Origin: Prevotella melaninogenica | GTDB taxonomy: Bacteria > Bacteroidota > Bacteroidia > Bacteroidales > Bacteroidaceae | Assembly (NCBI RefSeq): GCF_003609775.1 | Contig: NZ_AP018050.1 | Coordinates: forward strand, 124,001 to 188,000 | Length of the DNA stretch: 64,000 nucleotides | Direction: 5' to 3' | Part shown: positions 36,351 through 44,962 of the stretch, in pieces | Position numbering within the stretch: the first letter of the stretch is position 1 | Layout of the letters: the number at the start of each line of letters is the position of its first letter | Program-made: the position numbers and the translations under genes | The notes under the pieces: generated by a model | Databases searched by the model: none | The model's input: the letters and a program-made list of their open reading frames with translations, nothing else | What the model was told of the DNA's origin: nothing

Positions 36351-37286
36351 TTATAAATTCGTATCATAACCTAAATAATTCTGTCCTAAGACGAGTTCCG
36401 TATTTGTCGTGACAGTATATATTATCTTTATATCTCTGGACGAAAGGAGAAAGAATGACAGCACATACTTGACTGTCTCCATCTGCTTCTTCAAAACACT
36501 TTCCTTTATCGTATCATGAAAACAGAGTTTTACTTCAACATCATCCAATTCACATAGTAATTGTCCATCAAGCCCTGAGTCAACACCTAACATACAATCA
36601 CCTAAACTAACGTAAGGAAGATCTTCCTCATAATGATAGACGTATCGTATCTTAGCATCAATACCACAGACGATTAAAAGTAATTCTTCCAATGCTGAAA
36701 GGTTCTCCTTATATTGCTCTACCTTGAGAAGATACAGGAACATCTTGTATCGTTCGTCAACAGTAAGAGGAGCTGTCTTTGAGAAGAAAAGACTGGTAAC
36801 ATTCTTGACGATAACATTCTCTGACGGATTTTCAAACAAGGACAACTGTCGTTCAAAGATACGTACACTATCATGGAACATCATTGTGTCGAACGGAGAG
36901 AAAAAGTGTATCGCCTTCTCTGCCTTCTTTCTATTCTCTCGAATCGCTTCAACCACCTCCTTGTTGCTCATTCCTGGCGAACTAAGGGAAATTGGGTGGA
37001 ACATGAACTCTGGCAACTGATGATAAAAACCATTTCTTGCAAGGTTAAGTATCAGTCGATCTCTTAATTGTCCGTCCTTATAGACTTCCTCTTTCTGCAA
37101 TTCGATAATATCCTGAGAGTTCACACGGCTATTCATTCCGTGAGTCACAACAACGGTCTTATCAAGCAAATCCTCCCCAGTAATAAACTGCAATTCAGCA
37201 TAGAAGACTTCCGCAATAAGATGACGTGCATCACTATTACTGAATCCTTCTAATTCTCTGTTAGAAGTTATTATGCGTGATTCCAT
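36351..37286 (-). CDS. tssG: T6SS baseplate protein TssG
   Basis: 311 residues, no signal or membrane helix. Its position between clpV and tssN, and features such as RLILNLARNGFYHQLPEFMFHP and the C-terminal GQNYLGYDTNL, match TssG of Bacteroidetes T6SS, a baseplate wedge protein that binds TssF and TssE. Sequence similarity to proteobacterial TssG is low, as expected. It overlaps the end of tssH by 16 nt, indicating translational coupling. Confidence 0.78.
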   Translation of the reverse strand: MESRIITSNRELEGFSNSDARHLIAEVFYAELQFITGEDLLDKTVVVTHGMNSRVNSQDIIELQKEEVYKDGQLRDRLILNLARNGFYHQLPEFMFHPISLSSPGMSNKEVVEAIRENRKKAEKAIHFFSPFDTMMFHDSVRIFERQLSLFENPSENVIVKNVTSLFFSKTAPLTVDERYKMFLYLLKVEQYKENLSALEELLLIVCGIDAKIRYVYHYEEDLPYVSLGDCMLGVDSGLDGQLLCELDDVEVKLCFHDTIKESVLKKQMETVKYVLSFFLLSSRDIKIIYTVTTNTELVLGQNYLGYDTNL

Positions 37287-39712
37287 TGCAGATTTCCATC
37301 TTTATAGGTTGCTACTATGTGGTCACCAGACTTGATAGCCTCTGAGACAATCAATTTGGAAATAGTCTTTTTCAGATAAGTTCTTACTACACCAGCAATA
37401 GGACGCGCACCATACTGTGGCGAGAATCCCTTGGAAGTAAGATAAGCTATCGTCTCTGGTGCTAAATCCAACTGAATATCCTTCTGTTCCAATAACTGCT
37501 TCTGCAGACGTGAGAACTGGAGGAGGAAAATCTGCTGAGCAACTGCCTCGGTAATAGGTGAGAAAGGTACAACCTCTGTCAAACGACCAAGGAACTCAGG
37601 ACGAAAGTACTTCGACATAACTTCAATCAGTTCGTTGGAGGTTGGCTGATGTCCCTGCTGAATCTGTTCAGCAATCCATTGACTACCAATGTTAGAAGTA
37701 AAGATGATGATAGAGTTGGAGAAGTCACCTTCACGTCCTAATTTATCATGCACCTTACCCTCATCCATAATCTGCAGGAAGATATCATAAACACTACTAT
37801 GTGCTTTCTCAATCTCATCAAAGAGTACGACAGAATAAGGCTTCTGACGGATTTTTGTCACAAGCAAACCACCCTCTTCATAGCCTACATATCCTGGAGG
37901 AGCACCATACAATAAGGCTGCGGAATGTTCTTCCTTAAACTCAGACATATCGAAACGTATCATTGCCGTATCATCATCAAAGAGAAGGTCGGCCAACGAT
38001 TTAGTCAACTCTGTCTTACCCGTACCAGTAGGACCGAGGAAGAAGAATGAACCGATAGGCTTCTTTGGGTCGCTCAGTCCACTTCGTGACTCGATGATAG
38101 CATCTGAAAGGGTACGAATAGCCTTATCCTGTCCCTTGACTCTTTCGTGCAACTTGGTTTCAATACCCAAGAGTCGGTCTTTCTCCTGTGCCTGAATCTT
38201 TCCGATAGGAATACCAGTATCATCTGCCACAACCGACTCTATTTCTAATGAGCTGACCTTCTCAATACCTTTTTGTGAAAGGGCAGAGAGTTCGCTCAAC
38301 ATCTTACCAAGCTTATCTAATTTCTCCTGTGTTGAATCATCATCCGTCAGTACGAAGTCGTCTTCTATCTTTGAAGTTAAAACAACACTCACCTTGTTAA
38401 AGATTGTATGATAAAGCAGATGTAAGTCGAAATCACTCACGTCTTCTACCGGCATTGCCTTGTACTTCTCATACTGCTCCACAAGTTGTTCTACAATACC
38501 TGCAGCATTCTTATTACTCAGTCTTACTGAAGCTGCAGTACTGTCGATAAGGTCTAAAGTAGAGGCTGGTTGGCTCTTCTCCTTATAGTATCTATTAGAG
38601 AGATTATATGCACTAATAAACGACTCCTCAGTCATTGGCAAACTATAGTAAGCCTGCAGAATTGTTCTATGTTTTAGCAATGCACTGCGAAGAATATTCG
38701 GTTCAAGTTCCTCTACATTAATAATATTCAGTCTATTTGCAATGGAATGCTTTTCAATGTGCTTACGGAAAGCATCCATAGAGAGAACCATCAGCAATGT
38801 GACTGCACCATCGCAAATTTGTGCATCAAGGTTGTTGAGAATATAGGTAGCTGCCGTTGGGTTACCACTTTCGAGTAACAACTGCAAGTCGTCAATGACA
38901 AGCACACCACGACTCTTTGCCTGATTCATCTTCTGCAGTAAACCTGTAAGTTTTTGGGTAATCTCCGTTTCATTGCCCGATTGTGCAAGAATCTTTGATG
39001 TATTCAGCCCTACTAACGATGTTTGGTTGATTATCTCATCCTGATTGATTTCCATTTCGTGGGCAAGTGCTCTAATGATACCCGTCTTACCGACACCCGG
39101 TGCACCTACAAGCAGGATACCCTGTCGCTCAGAACGTTCTAACGTTTCCAATATCAGACGTATTTCCTTGCTACGACCAATAATAGACTTACCTTCTTCT
39201 AAGAGTTCTGCTCGGCGAAGATCAGAAACATACTGGATAGAACTACCCATATCCATCTCTGCCACTGGAGATAGAGGCGATGTAGAAGCCTCAAAATATT
39301 CCATTATTTCATCCTCTGTCACACCGATTGATTCTATCTGCTGATGAGAGTAAACCACTCCATCTCTGACAATTGCTGAGAACACACACAAGGCGTCTAC
39401 AGAGTCTGTACCAAGCTTAATCTTTGAGCGTTCAGCCTCGTCAAGCACCGTTTCTACCTCGTGGTCAGAGATTATCTCACCACCTTCGTGCTCAACACCA
39501 ACATACATCTCACGATAAGTCTCAAACCAATCGCTAATATATGCTACTTCCTTTTGCATTGAGTTCAGGATTTCACGCAAACCGGTCTGCTCTGTCAGCA
39601 TAGCTATAACAAGATGAGCTACGCCGAACGACAAGTGTTTGTCCTGATGTGCCATTGCCTTTGCCAACTTAATGGCGGCTATGAGGCTATTGCTGTAATT
39701 TTGTGTATTCAT
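37271..39712 (-). CDS. tssH: T6SS sheath-recycling AAA+ ATPase ClpV (TssH)
   Basis: 813 residues. ClpB/ClpV architecture: an N-terminal Clp repeat domain (1-150), a first AAA+ module with Walker A GAPGVGKTG (Lys209) and Walker B VLVIDDLQLL, a middle region, and a second AAA+ module with Walker A GPTGTGKTE (Lys566), Walker B VVLFDEIEKAH and arginine-finger region FRPEFLGRLTEV. The C-terminal small domain ends in IVATYKDGNLQW. The first Walker B reads IDDL rather than the usual IDEL/IDEI, so the first module may have weak ATPase activity. ClpV disassembles contracted TssBC sheath. It overlaps tssF by 4 nt and tssG by 16 nt. Confidence 0.92.
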   Translation of the reverse strand: MNTQNYSNSLIAAIKLAKAMAHQDKHLSFGVAHLVIAMLTEQTGLREILNSMQKEVAYISDWFETYREMYVGVEHEGGEIISDHEVETVLDEAERSKIKLGTDSVDALCVFSAIVRDGVVYSHQQIESIGVTEDEIMEYFEASTSPLSPVAEMDMGSSIQYVSDLRRAELLEEGKSIIGRSKEIRLILETLERSERQGILLVGAPGVGKTGIIRALAHEMEINQDEIINQTSLVGLNTSKILAQSGNETEITQKLTGLLQKMNQAKSRGVLVIDDLQLLLESGNPTAATYILNNLDAQICDGAVTLLMVLSMDAFRKHIEKHSIANRLNIINVEELEPNILRSALLKHRTILQAYYSLPMTEESFISAYNLSNRYYKEKSQPASTLDLIDSTAASVRLSNKNAAGIVEQLVEQYEKYKAMPVEDVSDFDLHLLYHTIFNKVSVVLTSKIEDDFVLTDDDSTQEKLDKLGKMLSELSALSQKGIEKVSSLEIESVVADDTGIPIGKIQAQEKDRLLGIETKLHERVKGQDKAIRTLSDAIIESRSGLSDPKKPIGSFFFLGPTGTGKTELTKSLADLLFDDDTAMIRFDMSEFKEEHSAALLYGAPPGYVGYEEGGLLVTKIRQKPYSVVLFDEIEKAHSSVYDIFLQIMDEGKVHDKLGREGDFSNSIIIFTSNIGSQWIAEQIQQGHQPTSNELIEVMSKYFRPEFLGRLTEVVPFSPITEAVAQQIFLLQFSRLQKQLLEQKDIQLDLAPETIAYLTSKGFSPQYGARPIAGVVRTYLKKTISKLIVSEAIKSGDHIVATYKDGNLQWNHA

Positions 39713-41484
39713 ACGAAAAATATCTTGTAAGGAGTATTATTGATTGAACGCTTTGAAAGCTCATCTTCTAAGAAACTTGTCATTGCAGGCAAATCAATAC
39801 CCTCTTCTTTACTTGTCCGTGAAAGTTCAATTCTCACTTCTGTTGTACGGATAATACCGCGTCGTACATCGCTTGAGATAGCAATACCATCCCTTATATC
39901 TACGGACTTAACCAGCTTTCCCAAACGACAAAGTACAAAACTCTTTATATCTTCTCGCGTAACAATGCGATCCTTTGATAGCAAACCATAACGCAGTCGA
40001 TTAATTAAATCACGCTCTGATTCATGAGCATTACCTTGCTTTGTCGTTGTTTGGAATAACAATCCACTGGTTGAGAATTTATCGTTATCAGATTGATAAA
40101 CTACTGTACGACTATCTAGACCATTAGCGACCTCTGCATCAGTAGTCCAATAACTCACCTCAACCTCTGACGTCTTCTTGTAAGGATGTGTGAACAAGAA
40201 AGCTCGAGGAATACTCTTAGCTTGAGTAAAGTCAAAAATGCTCTTTTCTATGTTCTCAATATTATCATAGAGATTGTTCAGCTGATCCGTGAGCGTATCT
40301 ATCTCCAAACTCTCAAAAGCACTTCCGTCTTCATGGATTAACTGAATTAGTTTGTTAATCAATATACGAGCATTGTCTGAGTCAAATCTTTCTATGTTTC
40401 CAAAGTAAAGACTGTAAGTTCCTATAGAGGATTCGCTATAATTATGCGCAATATCCACATACTGATGATTAGCATCGTCATGGAAGGATTCTACATTCAG
40501 GAGGAAACGATTCTCTTTACAAGGAAGGGCTACGATGTTTCCTTTTCGTGCAAAATTATGTTGTACTGTTATCAAAGTGCGATTGACAACAGGATAAGTA
40601 TTGAGTAGAAAACGTATCTTCCCTAAATCCACATGATTAAACATCACAGGGAACTTTAGCTTTAACCACACCAGCTTATTACCTTCATCACCATCTTCAT
40701 CAGATACTTCCCATTCAGAAGGATAGGTACTGAAAGGGTTAGATGAGAGAACTTTTGAATCCAGGCTTATCTGAATAAAGTTATTTGCATAGTAGTCACT
40801 AATTTCATCGAAATAGTGATATTTCTCACTATGTTCAAGTGGGAACTGTGGAACCGAAACGTCTAATTTCTCCCCTACTCCATCATAGACCTGCACATCT
40901 CTTAGGAATGGAGTGAGGTTATTGTCCTCTAATAGTACACATAACACAAGATTATGCGTTGAGCGAAGTAGACTCTTTGTCATTTCCAGCCCTATCCAAA
41001 CAACACCATCTTCTGACGGCACTACTACGTTTGAAAGTTCTGTTTCTTGCAGACTACCCTCATAAGAATACATGACCCGACTATCGTAAGATAGCCCCTT
41101 TATCTTAGCATTTACCAAAGGATAATTACTGAGAGGAGAGAAATCAAGGTCTACCCATCCCTTCTCAAACATCATCTTCCTCGTGTAAAAACGATCCTGT
41201 GGCGTAAGTAAACGTGATTCGTCATCCTTAGGTTCCACACTCAACAAAGCATGAGAAGGCATTGGAAGTGACCACTGCTGAGGCACTAACAAACATGCCA
41301 AACGATGCAGAACACTTGAATCAGAATCTGAGATATTCTGATGAAGTCTACTACTATTATAGGCTATTACGTCAAGTATTAAATCAATAACAGGATCCAC
41401 CTGCCGCAGATCTGTGATATTCCACAAATCCATTGCAAATCTTCTAAGACGTTCTTTTATACTCTGTTGCCTTTTATCTATCAT
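39709..41484 (-). CDS. tssF: T6SS baseplate protein TssF
   Basis: 591 residues, cytosolic. The N-terminus (IKERLRRFAMDLWNI...VDPVIDLILDVIAY) and the LLVPQQWSLPMPSHALL segment match the conserved TssF start, and VVNRTLITVQHNFARKGNIVAL plus the late RYGLLSKDRIVTREDIKSFVL region are typical of the family. TssF is the main wedge protein of the baseplate, with TssG and TssE. Its first ~36 codons and leader are duplicated at 44788-44894, marking one boundary of a block duplication. The stop overlaps the clpV start. Confidence 0.88.
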   Translation of the reverse strand: MIDKRQQSIKERLRRFAMDLWNITDLRQVDPVIDLILDVIAYNSSRLHQNISDSDSSVLHRLACLLVPQQWSLPMPSHALLSVEPKDDESRLLTPQDRFYTRKMMFEKGWVDLDFSPLSNYPLVNAKIKGLSYDSRVMYSYEGSLQETELSNVVVPSEDGVVWIGLEMTKSLLRSTHNLVLCVLLEDNNLTPFLRDVQVYDGVGEKLDVSVPQFPLEHSEKYHYFDEISDYYANNFIQISLDSKVLSSNPFSTYPSEWEVSDEDGDEGNKLVWLKLKFPVMFNHVDLGKIRFLLNTYPVVNRTLITVQHNFARKGNIVALPCKENRFLLNVESFHDDANHQYVDIAHNYSESSIGTYSLYFGNIERFDSDNARILINKLIQLIHEDGSAFESLEIDTLTDQLNNLYDNIENIEKSIFDFTQAKSIPRAFLFTHPYKKTSEVEVSYWTTDAEVANGLDSRTVVYQSDNDKFSTSGLLFQTTTKQGNAHESERDLINRLRYGLLSKDRIVTREDIKSFVLCRLGKLVKSVDIRDGIAISSDVRRGIIRTTEVRIELSRTSKEEGIDLPAMTSFLEDELSKRSINNTPYKIFFV

Positions 41485-41581
41485 ATTTTATATTCATATC
41501 TAATAATGATGTATCTCATTCCTATGAGCTACTTGGTCCTTTAACAAGACTATCAATGGTTTGTATACTCTCCCATAGTGT

Positions 41582-42751
41582 CTACTCACCTATAAACCGA
41601 ATATTCTTAGAATGTATCTCGCGATAATTGTTATAAACAACCTGCAAGCTACTATCTTCCTCATCTTGTCTTTTACTGAACACATGTATCTTTGTATCTT
41701 TCAGCTGATAGCTTTTCTCTCCAGACACAAGACTTATCTTAAATCGATTATTATATTTACTTACCTCTATATTCAACACACCAGGCTTCATCTGCCCTGT
41801 CGGTCCAAATACTTCAGGATATACTTTAAGGATTTCGTTCTCATCGAAGAAAAACTCTCCAGTGTAATCAATATCGTCCACATACCATGACAAATACATC
41901 TTCTTTAGAGCTGCCATGTCTTTAATCCCTTTCGTAGCTTTTAGGTCATATTCTTCGCCTATAGGGAAATAGCAGATTGTCCTTACTCCAAACTCCATTG
42001 AGCGTGGGCTTTCTGCAGTGATAATCGCTCTCTTATCCTCGAAAGTAATTTTTATCTCGTATGGATAGCACTTTGCATATTTATCCCACAAACCTAAAGG
42101 AATACCATTTACCTTCAGATTCTCTGTAGCACCATCAAAGTCTAACAGACCAGATGCACAAAGGCTATCTAATGTTTTAAAAGCCTCGTAGTAATCTGCA
42201 TCAAAGTCCTTTAAAGACATCTTCACCTCTTCTCCCTGTAAACTATCGCATACAATCGAATTAATATAGGTTCCAGTAAGTGACAACCATATCCTGCCTC
42301 CAGGCAGTAGCGTAACTGCAAAACAATTATAACGCCCATCGTCATCATGCTTCCCTTTTTGAAAGAGCTTCAATGTCTTCTCTTGAATCTCCTTGGAGAA
42401 ACTCTGCTTAAAACGGTAGAACTTCTTCTCTGCGAAAGACAACCATAATACGTCTAAGCCCGTAGGAATCTCAAGACCACCAAAGGCTGCATCAAAGTCT
42501 ATCAAACTAACTCCGTTGGCAACTCCATAGCCTACGAAGGTTTCACCCATAGAGATATTCATATCTTTACCCACCATCACACGTGCATACTGGGCTTGTA
42601 CGGGATAATATTTTGGAGCCGTTAAAGCGGGCTACCATACGAAAAGTGAATCGTTTGTCATATTATCCATTGCCCTTTTGCTATCACACGATGTGCAACA
42701 AAAGAAAAGTAACAAAAATGTTAAATAGCTCAGTATATTGAATCGTCCCAT
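41582..42751 (-). pseudogene. DUF2931 immunity-type lipoprotein, inactivated by a nonsense codon
   Basis: A second copy of the DUF2931 lipoprotein at 46446-47615. The ATG at 42751 begins a full lipoprotein reading frame, but codon 40 is TAG (42634-42632) where the intact copy has CAG (Gln), right after SLFVW. The frame then stays open to 41582, and a start at 42580 would give a 332-residue protein without signal peptide or lipid anchor, so it would stay in the cytosol. As an immunity protein to a periplasm-delivered lipase it would not work. It has lost its effector partner: only a ~60-bp spacer remains before tssF. Confidence 0.85.
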
Positions 42752-42784
42752 CTTATAGTTTACTTTCCTTTCTGTCTGCCAATC

Positions 42785-43207
42785 TTACTGTGATATTGGA
42801 CTTATATAAAGATGTGTATTGAAGTTGAATTGCTGGTCATTTCTGACAATAAGACCACTTACCCACAAGCGCACACGCTTTCGGGCATTAGGAAACTTAT
42901 CTCTGACATCTTCCTCAACCTCAGTAAGTTCCACCCTTACATGGACATCTTTTAGACGAGGTTCATACTTTATTATAGTGGCTTCAAGTGACTGTCTGAC
43001 CTTATCTTCCCAGTCTTCGTTTTTTAAAACTTGATTGAACTCCAAGTCCCATATAATCGAACCGTAATCCTCTCTTCCTTCCACTTCACCATGACGAGAT
43101 ACCACCAACATCATGAGATGCTGGGCAATTGACTCCTCATAGGAACATCGCTGAATTTGTCCATTTAAAGCCCCTGATAAATCCAAAGGCAGTTTTAGAT
43201 AGTTCAT
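42785..43207 (-). CDS. tssE: T6SS baseplate protein TssE (gp25-like)
   Basis: 140 residues from the ATG at 43207 (MNYLKLPLDLSGALNG); a longer frame to 43315 is not needed. The GPW/gp25 lysozyme-like fold is recognisable by the central GREDYGSIIWDLEFNQ motif and VRQSLEATIIKYEPRLKDVHV. TssE anchors the sheath to the baseplate wedge. This is the intact copy of two; the other (47625-47996) is damaged. An IS30-type element sits about 100 bp upstream of its start. A likely local promoter (43227-43259) lies between, so expression can be independent of the upstream effector operons. Confidence 0.88.
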   Translation of the reverse strand: MNYLKLPLDLSGALNGQIQRCSYEESIAQHLMMLVVSRHGEVEGREDYGSIIWDLEFNQVLKNEDWEDKVRQSLEATIIKYEPRLKDVHVRVELTEVEEDVRDKFPNARKRVRLWVSGLIVRNDQQFNFNTHLYISPISQ

Positions 43208-43226
43208 TTCACACCAAAATATTGTG

Positions 43227-43259
43227 CAAATATATATTATTTTTAATAGATATGGGCAA
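43227..43259 (-). promoter_or_regulatory. Putative tssE promoter
   Basis: On the minus strand -7 TATATTTG (43234-43227) and a TTG at 43259-43257, with 22 bp between, slightly longer than usual. It would start transcription about 12 nt before the ATG. The same -7 box is kept in the duplicated block near 48020. Confidence 0.4.
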
Positions 43260-43330
43260 CTTTTTTCTGTTTTTAATATTTTATAAGTATTTAATTGATA
43301 AGCTCGCAGAGTCAACCAGCAAGTGCAAAA

Positions 43331-44269
43331 TTACAAAACGTGTTTAAAGAACTCGCACTTTGGATTAGAAAAGTTTAATTTTTCTCTTGGTCTTTCGTTC
43401 AATTTCTTTTGTATGGACATAATTCTCTTGTCCGTATATTTATCAAACGAATCCTTTTTAGGTATATACTGCCTGATTAATTTGTTTGTATTCTCAACAG
43501 TTCCCTTTTGCCATGAACAATATGGGTCAGCGAAGTACACGGGCACTCCTAAGTATTTTGTGATGTCCTTATGTGCTGCAAATTCAGGTCCGTTATCTGT
43601 TGTAATTGTCTTCAGGCTGTCTTTGTATGGCAGCAGTAGTTTCCTAACCACCTTTACCAGAGGCTTTGACATTTTTCCAAATGGCAGTTTCTGCATAAAC
43701 AACATATTGGTGGATTTCTCCACTATTGTGAGTATGGCGTGCTGGGCAGGATCGACGATCAAGTCCATCTCAAAATCTCCGAATCTCTTCCCGTCAACTT
43801 CCTTACTTCTTTCATGGATACTCACCCTGTCCTTTATTGGAAGATGTCCGCCTTGGGGACGATGCCTGTATTTCATCTTATGCCTTGTGTGCTCTGCAAG
43901 CTTCCCTGTTGTGTCATTGTGGATAATGTTATAGATGGACTGGTGGGAGACCTCTATACTCTCATTTATGCGCAGATACCCTGATATTTGTCTTGGAGAC
44001 CACTGGTCGTTGATAATATATTCTTTAATTCTCCAAACTAATTCGTCGGAGAGTTTGGCGTTAGTTACCGTGCTCTTTCTGCGCTGCATAGCCATATCAT
44101 GCGCCTTCGTCCAGATATACTTTCCCGAAGGCGTACTGTTGCGTTTGATTTCACGTGAGAGTGTTGACTGACTAATACCGACGATCTCGGCAATTTCTTT
44201 TCTCGCTGTTTTCTTTTGGAGTAAGGCAAAAATTTGCGACCTTTGCTCCGAGATTAATTGATGATACAT
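43331..44269 (-). CDS. IS30-family transposase
   Basis: 312 residues from the ATG at 44269 (MYHQLISEQRSQIFALLQ); an extended frame to 44413 runs through non-coding hairpin sequence. The N-terminal HTH reads RKEIAEIVGISQSTLSREIKRN, typical of IS30. The DDE catalytic core shows Asp in GDFEMDLIV, Asp in ITTDNGPEFAAH, and Glu in KGTVENTNKLIRQYIPK. It is complete and has no frameshift, so the element may still be mobile. Confidence 0.92.
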   Translation of the reverse strand: MYHQLISEQRSQIFALLQKKTARKEIAEIVGISQSTLSREIKRNSTPSGKYIWTKAHDMAMQRRKSTVTNAKLSDELVWRIKEYIINDQWSPRQISGYLRINESIEVSHQSIYNIIHNDTTGKLAEHTRHKMKYRHRPQGGHLPIKDRVSIHERSKEVDGKRFGDFEMDLIVDPAQHAILTIVEKSTNMLFMQKLPFGKMSKPLVKVVRKLLLPYKDSLKTITTDNGPEFAAHKDITKYLGVPVYFADPYCSWQKGTVENTNKLIRQYIPKKDSFDKYTDKRIMSIQKKLNERPREKLNFSNPKCEFFKHVL

Positions 44270-44296
44270 TTGCAATACAAAGTTAGTTAATCTTTG

Positions 44297-44318
44297 GGAG
44301 ACTTCGGTCTCCTTTTTT
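44297..44318 (+). terminator. TTCG-loop terminator inside the IS
   Basis: GGAGAC-TTCG-GTCTCC followed by TTTTTT, just upstream of the transposase start and read on the + strand. It would stop antisense transcripts crossing the IS. Confidence 0.6.
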
Positions 44319-44344
44319 ATTTGTATTGCTGGTTGTTTCTTTTT

Positions 44345-44408
44345 CCTCTCCGAGAGATGCAGACAACCTCTCGCTACGCGTCGAGAACGTCTGCATCTCT
44401 CGGAGAGG
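44345..44408. repeat. 20-bp perfect inverted repeat in the IS right arm
   Basis: CCTCTCCGAGAGATGCAGAC (44345-44364) and its exact inverse at 44389-44408 enclose 24 nt that can pair further (TCTCG/CGAGA). It lies between the transposase and the right terminal repeat and may hold up transcription into the IS or be a target of the transposase. Confidence 0.7.
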
Positions 44409-44447
44409 GACACTCTTTTATTGCACTTCGTTTTGGAACTTGCAGCT

Positions 44448-44632
44448 TCTCTACATAAAAAGAGATTCTTATCTCATAAAACAAGCTTTAAATCTGTATC
44501 TAAAATCAACTATCAGCATTATAAATGTTGTAGCAGAAAAGTGGTTTCAAAAACAATACTCCTTAATTACAGATGACTTGTCACGTTTTACATTATGAAA
44601 AAGTATAAAGATATGAATTGATATAAAAGAAA
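44448..44632. repeat. Duplicated block, IS-side copy
   Basis: From CTTCTCTACATAAAAAGAG to GAATTGATATAAAA this spacer is nearly identical to 48091-48272. With the DUF2931 and tssE copies it shows that one tssE-proximal block was duplicated. It contains no gene. Confidence 0.8.
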
Positions 44633-44787
44633 AATGAGGTTCTTCCAAAAATGGAGTGATAAACAAATAAAAAAGAAACCGCTATAAATATTGTATATTT
44701 GAATAACCACAAACAAATGTACAAAGATTAACAGCAGACTCCTATATCACGCCTGGGGCTTTACACCCACGAATGCACTTGTGAAGA

Positions 44788-44894
44788 ATTAAATCAATAA
44801 CAGGACCCATCTGCCGCAGATCCGTAATGTTCCACAAATCCATTACAAATCTTCTAAGACGTTCTTTTATACTCTGTTGCCTTTTATCTATCAT
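44788..44894 (-). pseudogene. tssF 5' fragment
   Basis: The ATG at 44894 begins MIDKRQQSIKERLRRF and reads about 35 codons in step with tssF (41484) before the match stops. It and the leader up to 44945 are almost identical to the real tssF start. The 44640-44787 stretch to its left is unrelated sequence, including a GGTTCTTCCAAAAATGG motif that might be the end of a lost element. Confidence 0.82.
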
Positions 44895-44962
44895 ATTTTA
44901 TATTCATATCTAATAATAATGTATCTCGTTTGTGTGAGCTACTTAGTCCTTTAACAAGACCA

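Larger units (their letters stand above)
43306..44443 (-). mobile_element. IS30-family insertion sequence
   Basis: 1138-bp element. The 23-bp terminal inverted repeats are 43306-43328 (GCAGAGTCAACCAGCAAGTG...) and 44421-44443 read inversely (GCAAGTTCCAAAACGAAGTG...), 16 of 23 identical. AGCT appears at both outer edges (43301-43304 and 44444-44447), the likely 4-bp target duplication, with one base of ambiguity at the left. The duplicate block at 48080-48100 continues without interruption (GATAAGTTTCTCTAC), showing the empty site. It holds one transposase gene and a hairpin region near the right end. Confidence 0.85.

Noticed and set aside
37271..39712. ClpB chaperone instead of ClpV
   Set aside because: It is embedded in the tss operon with overlaps to tssF and tssG, and the N-terminal part is T6SS-like.
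43208..43315. Longer TssE start at 43315
   Set aside because: The added 36 residues overlap the putative promoter and IS edge and are not present in the gp25 family; the duplicate copy also starts at MNYLK.
43323..43934. 203-codon plus-strand ORF inside the IS
   Set aside because: Antisense shadow of the intact IS30 transposase.
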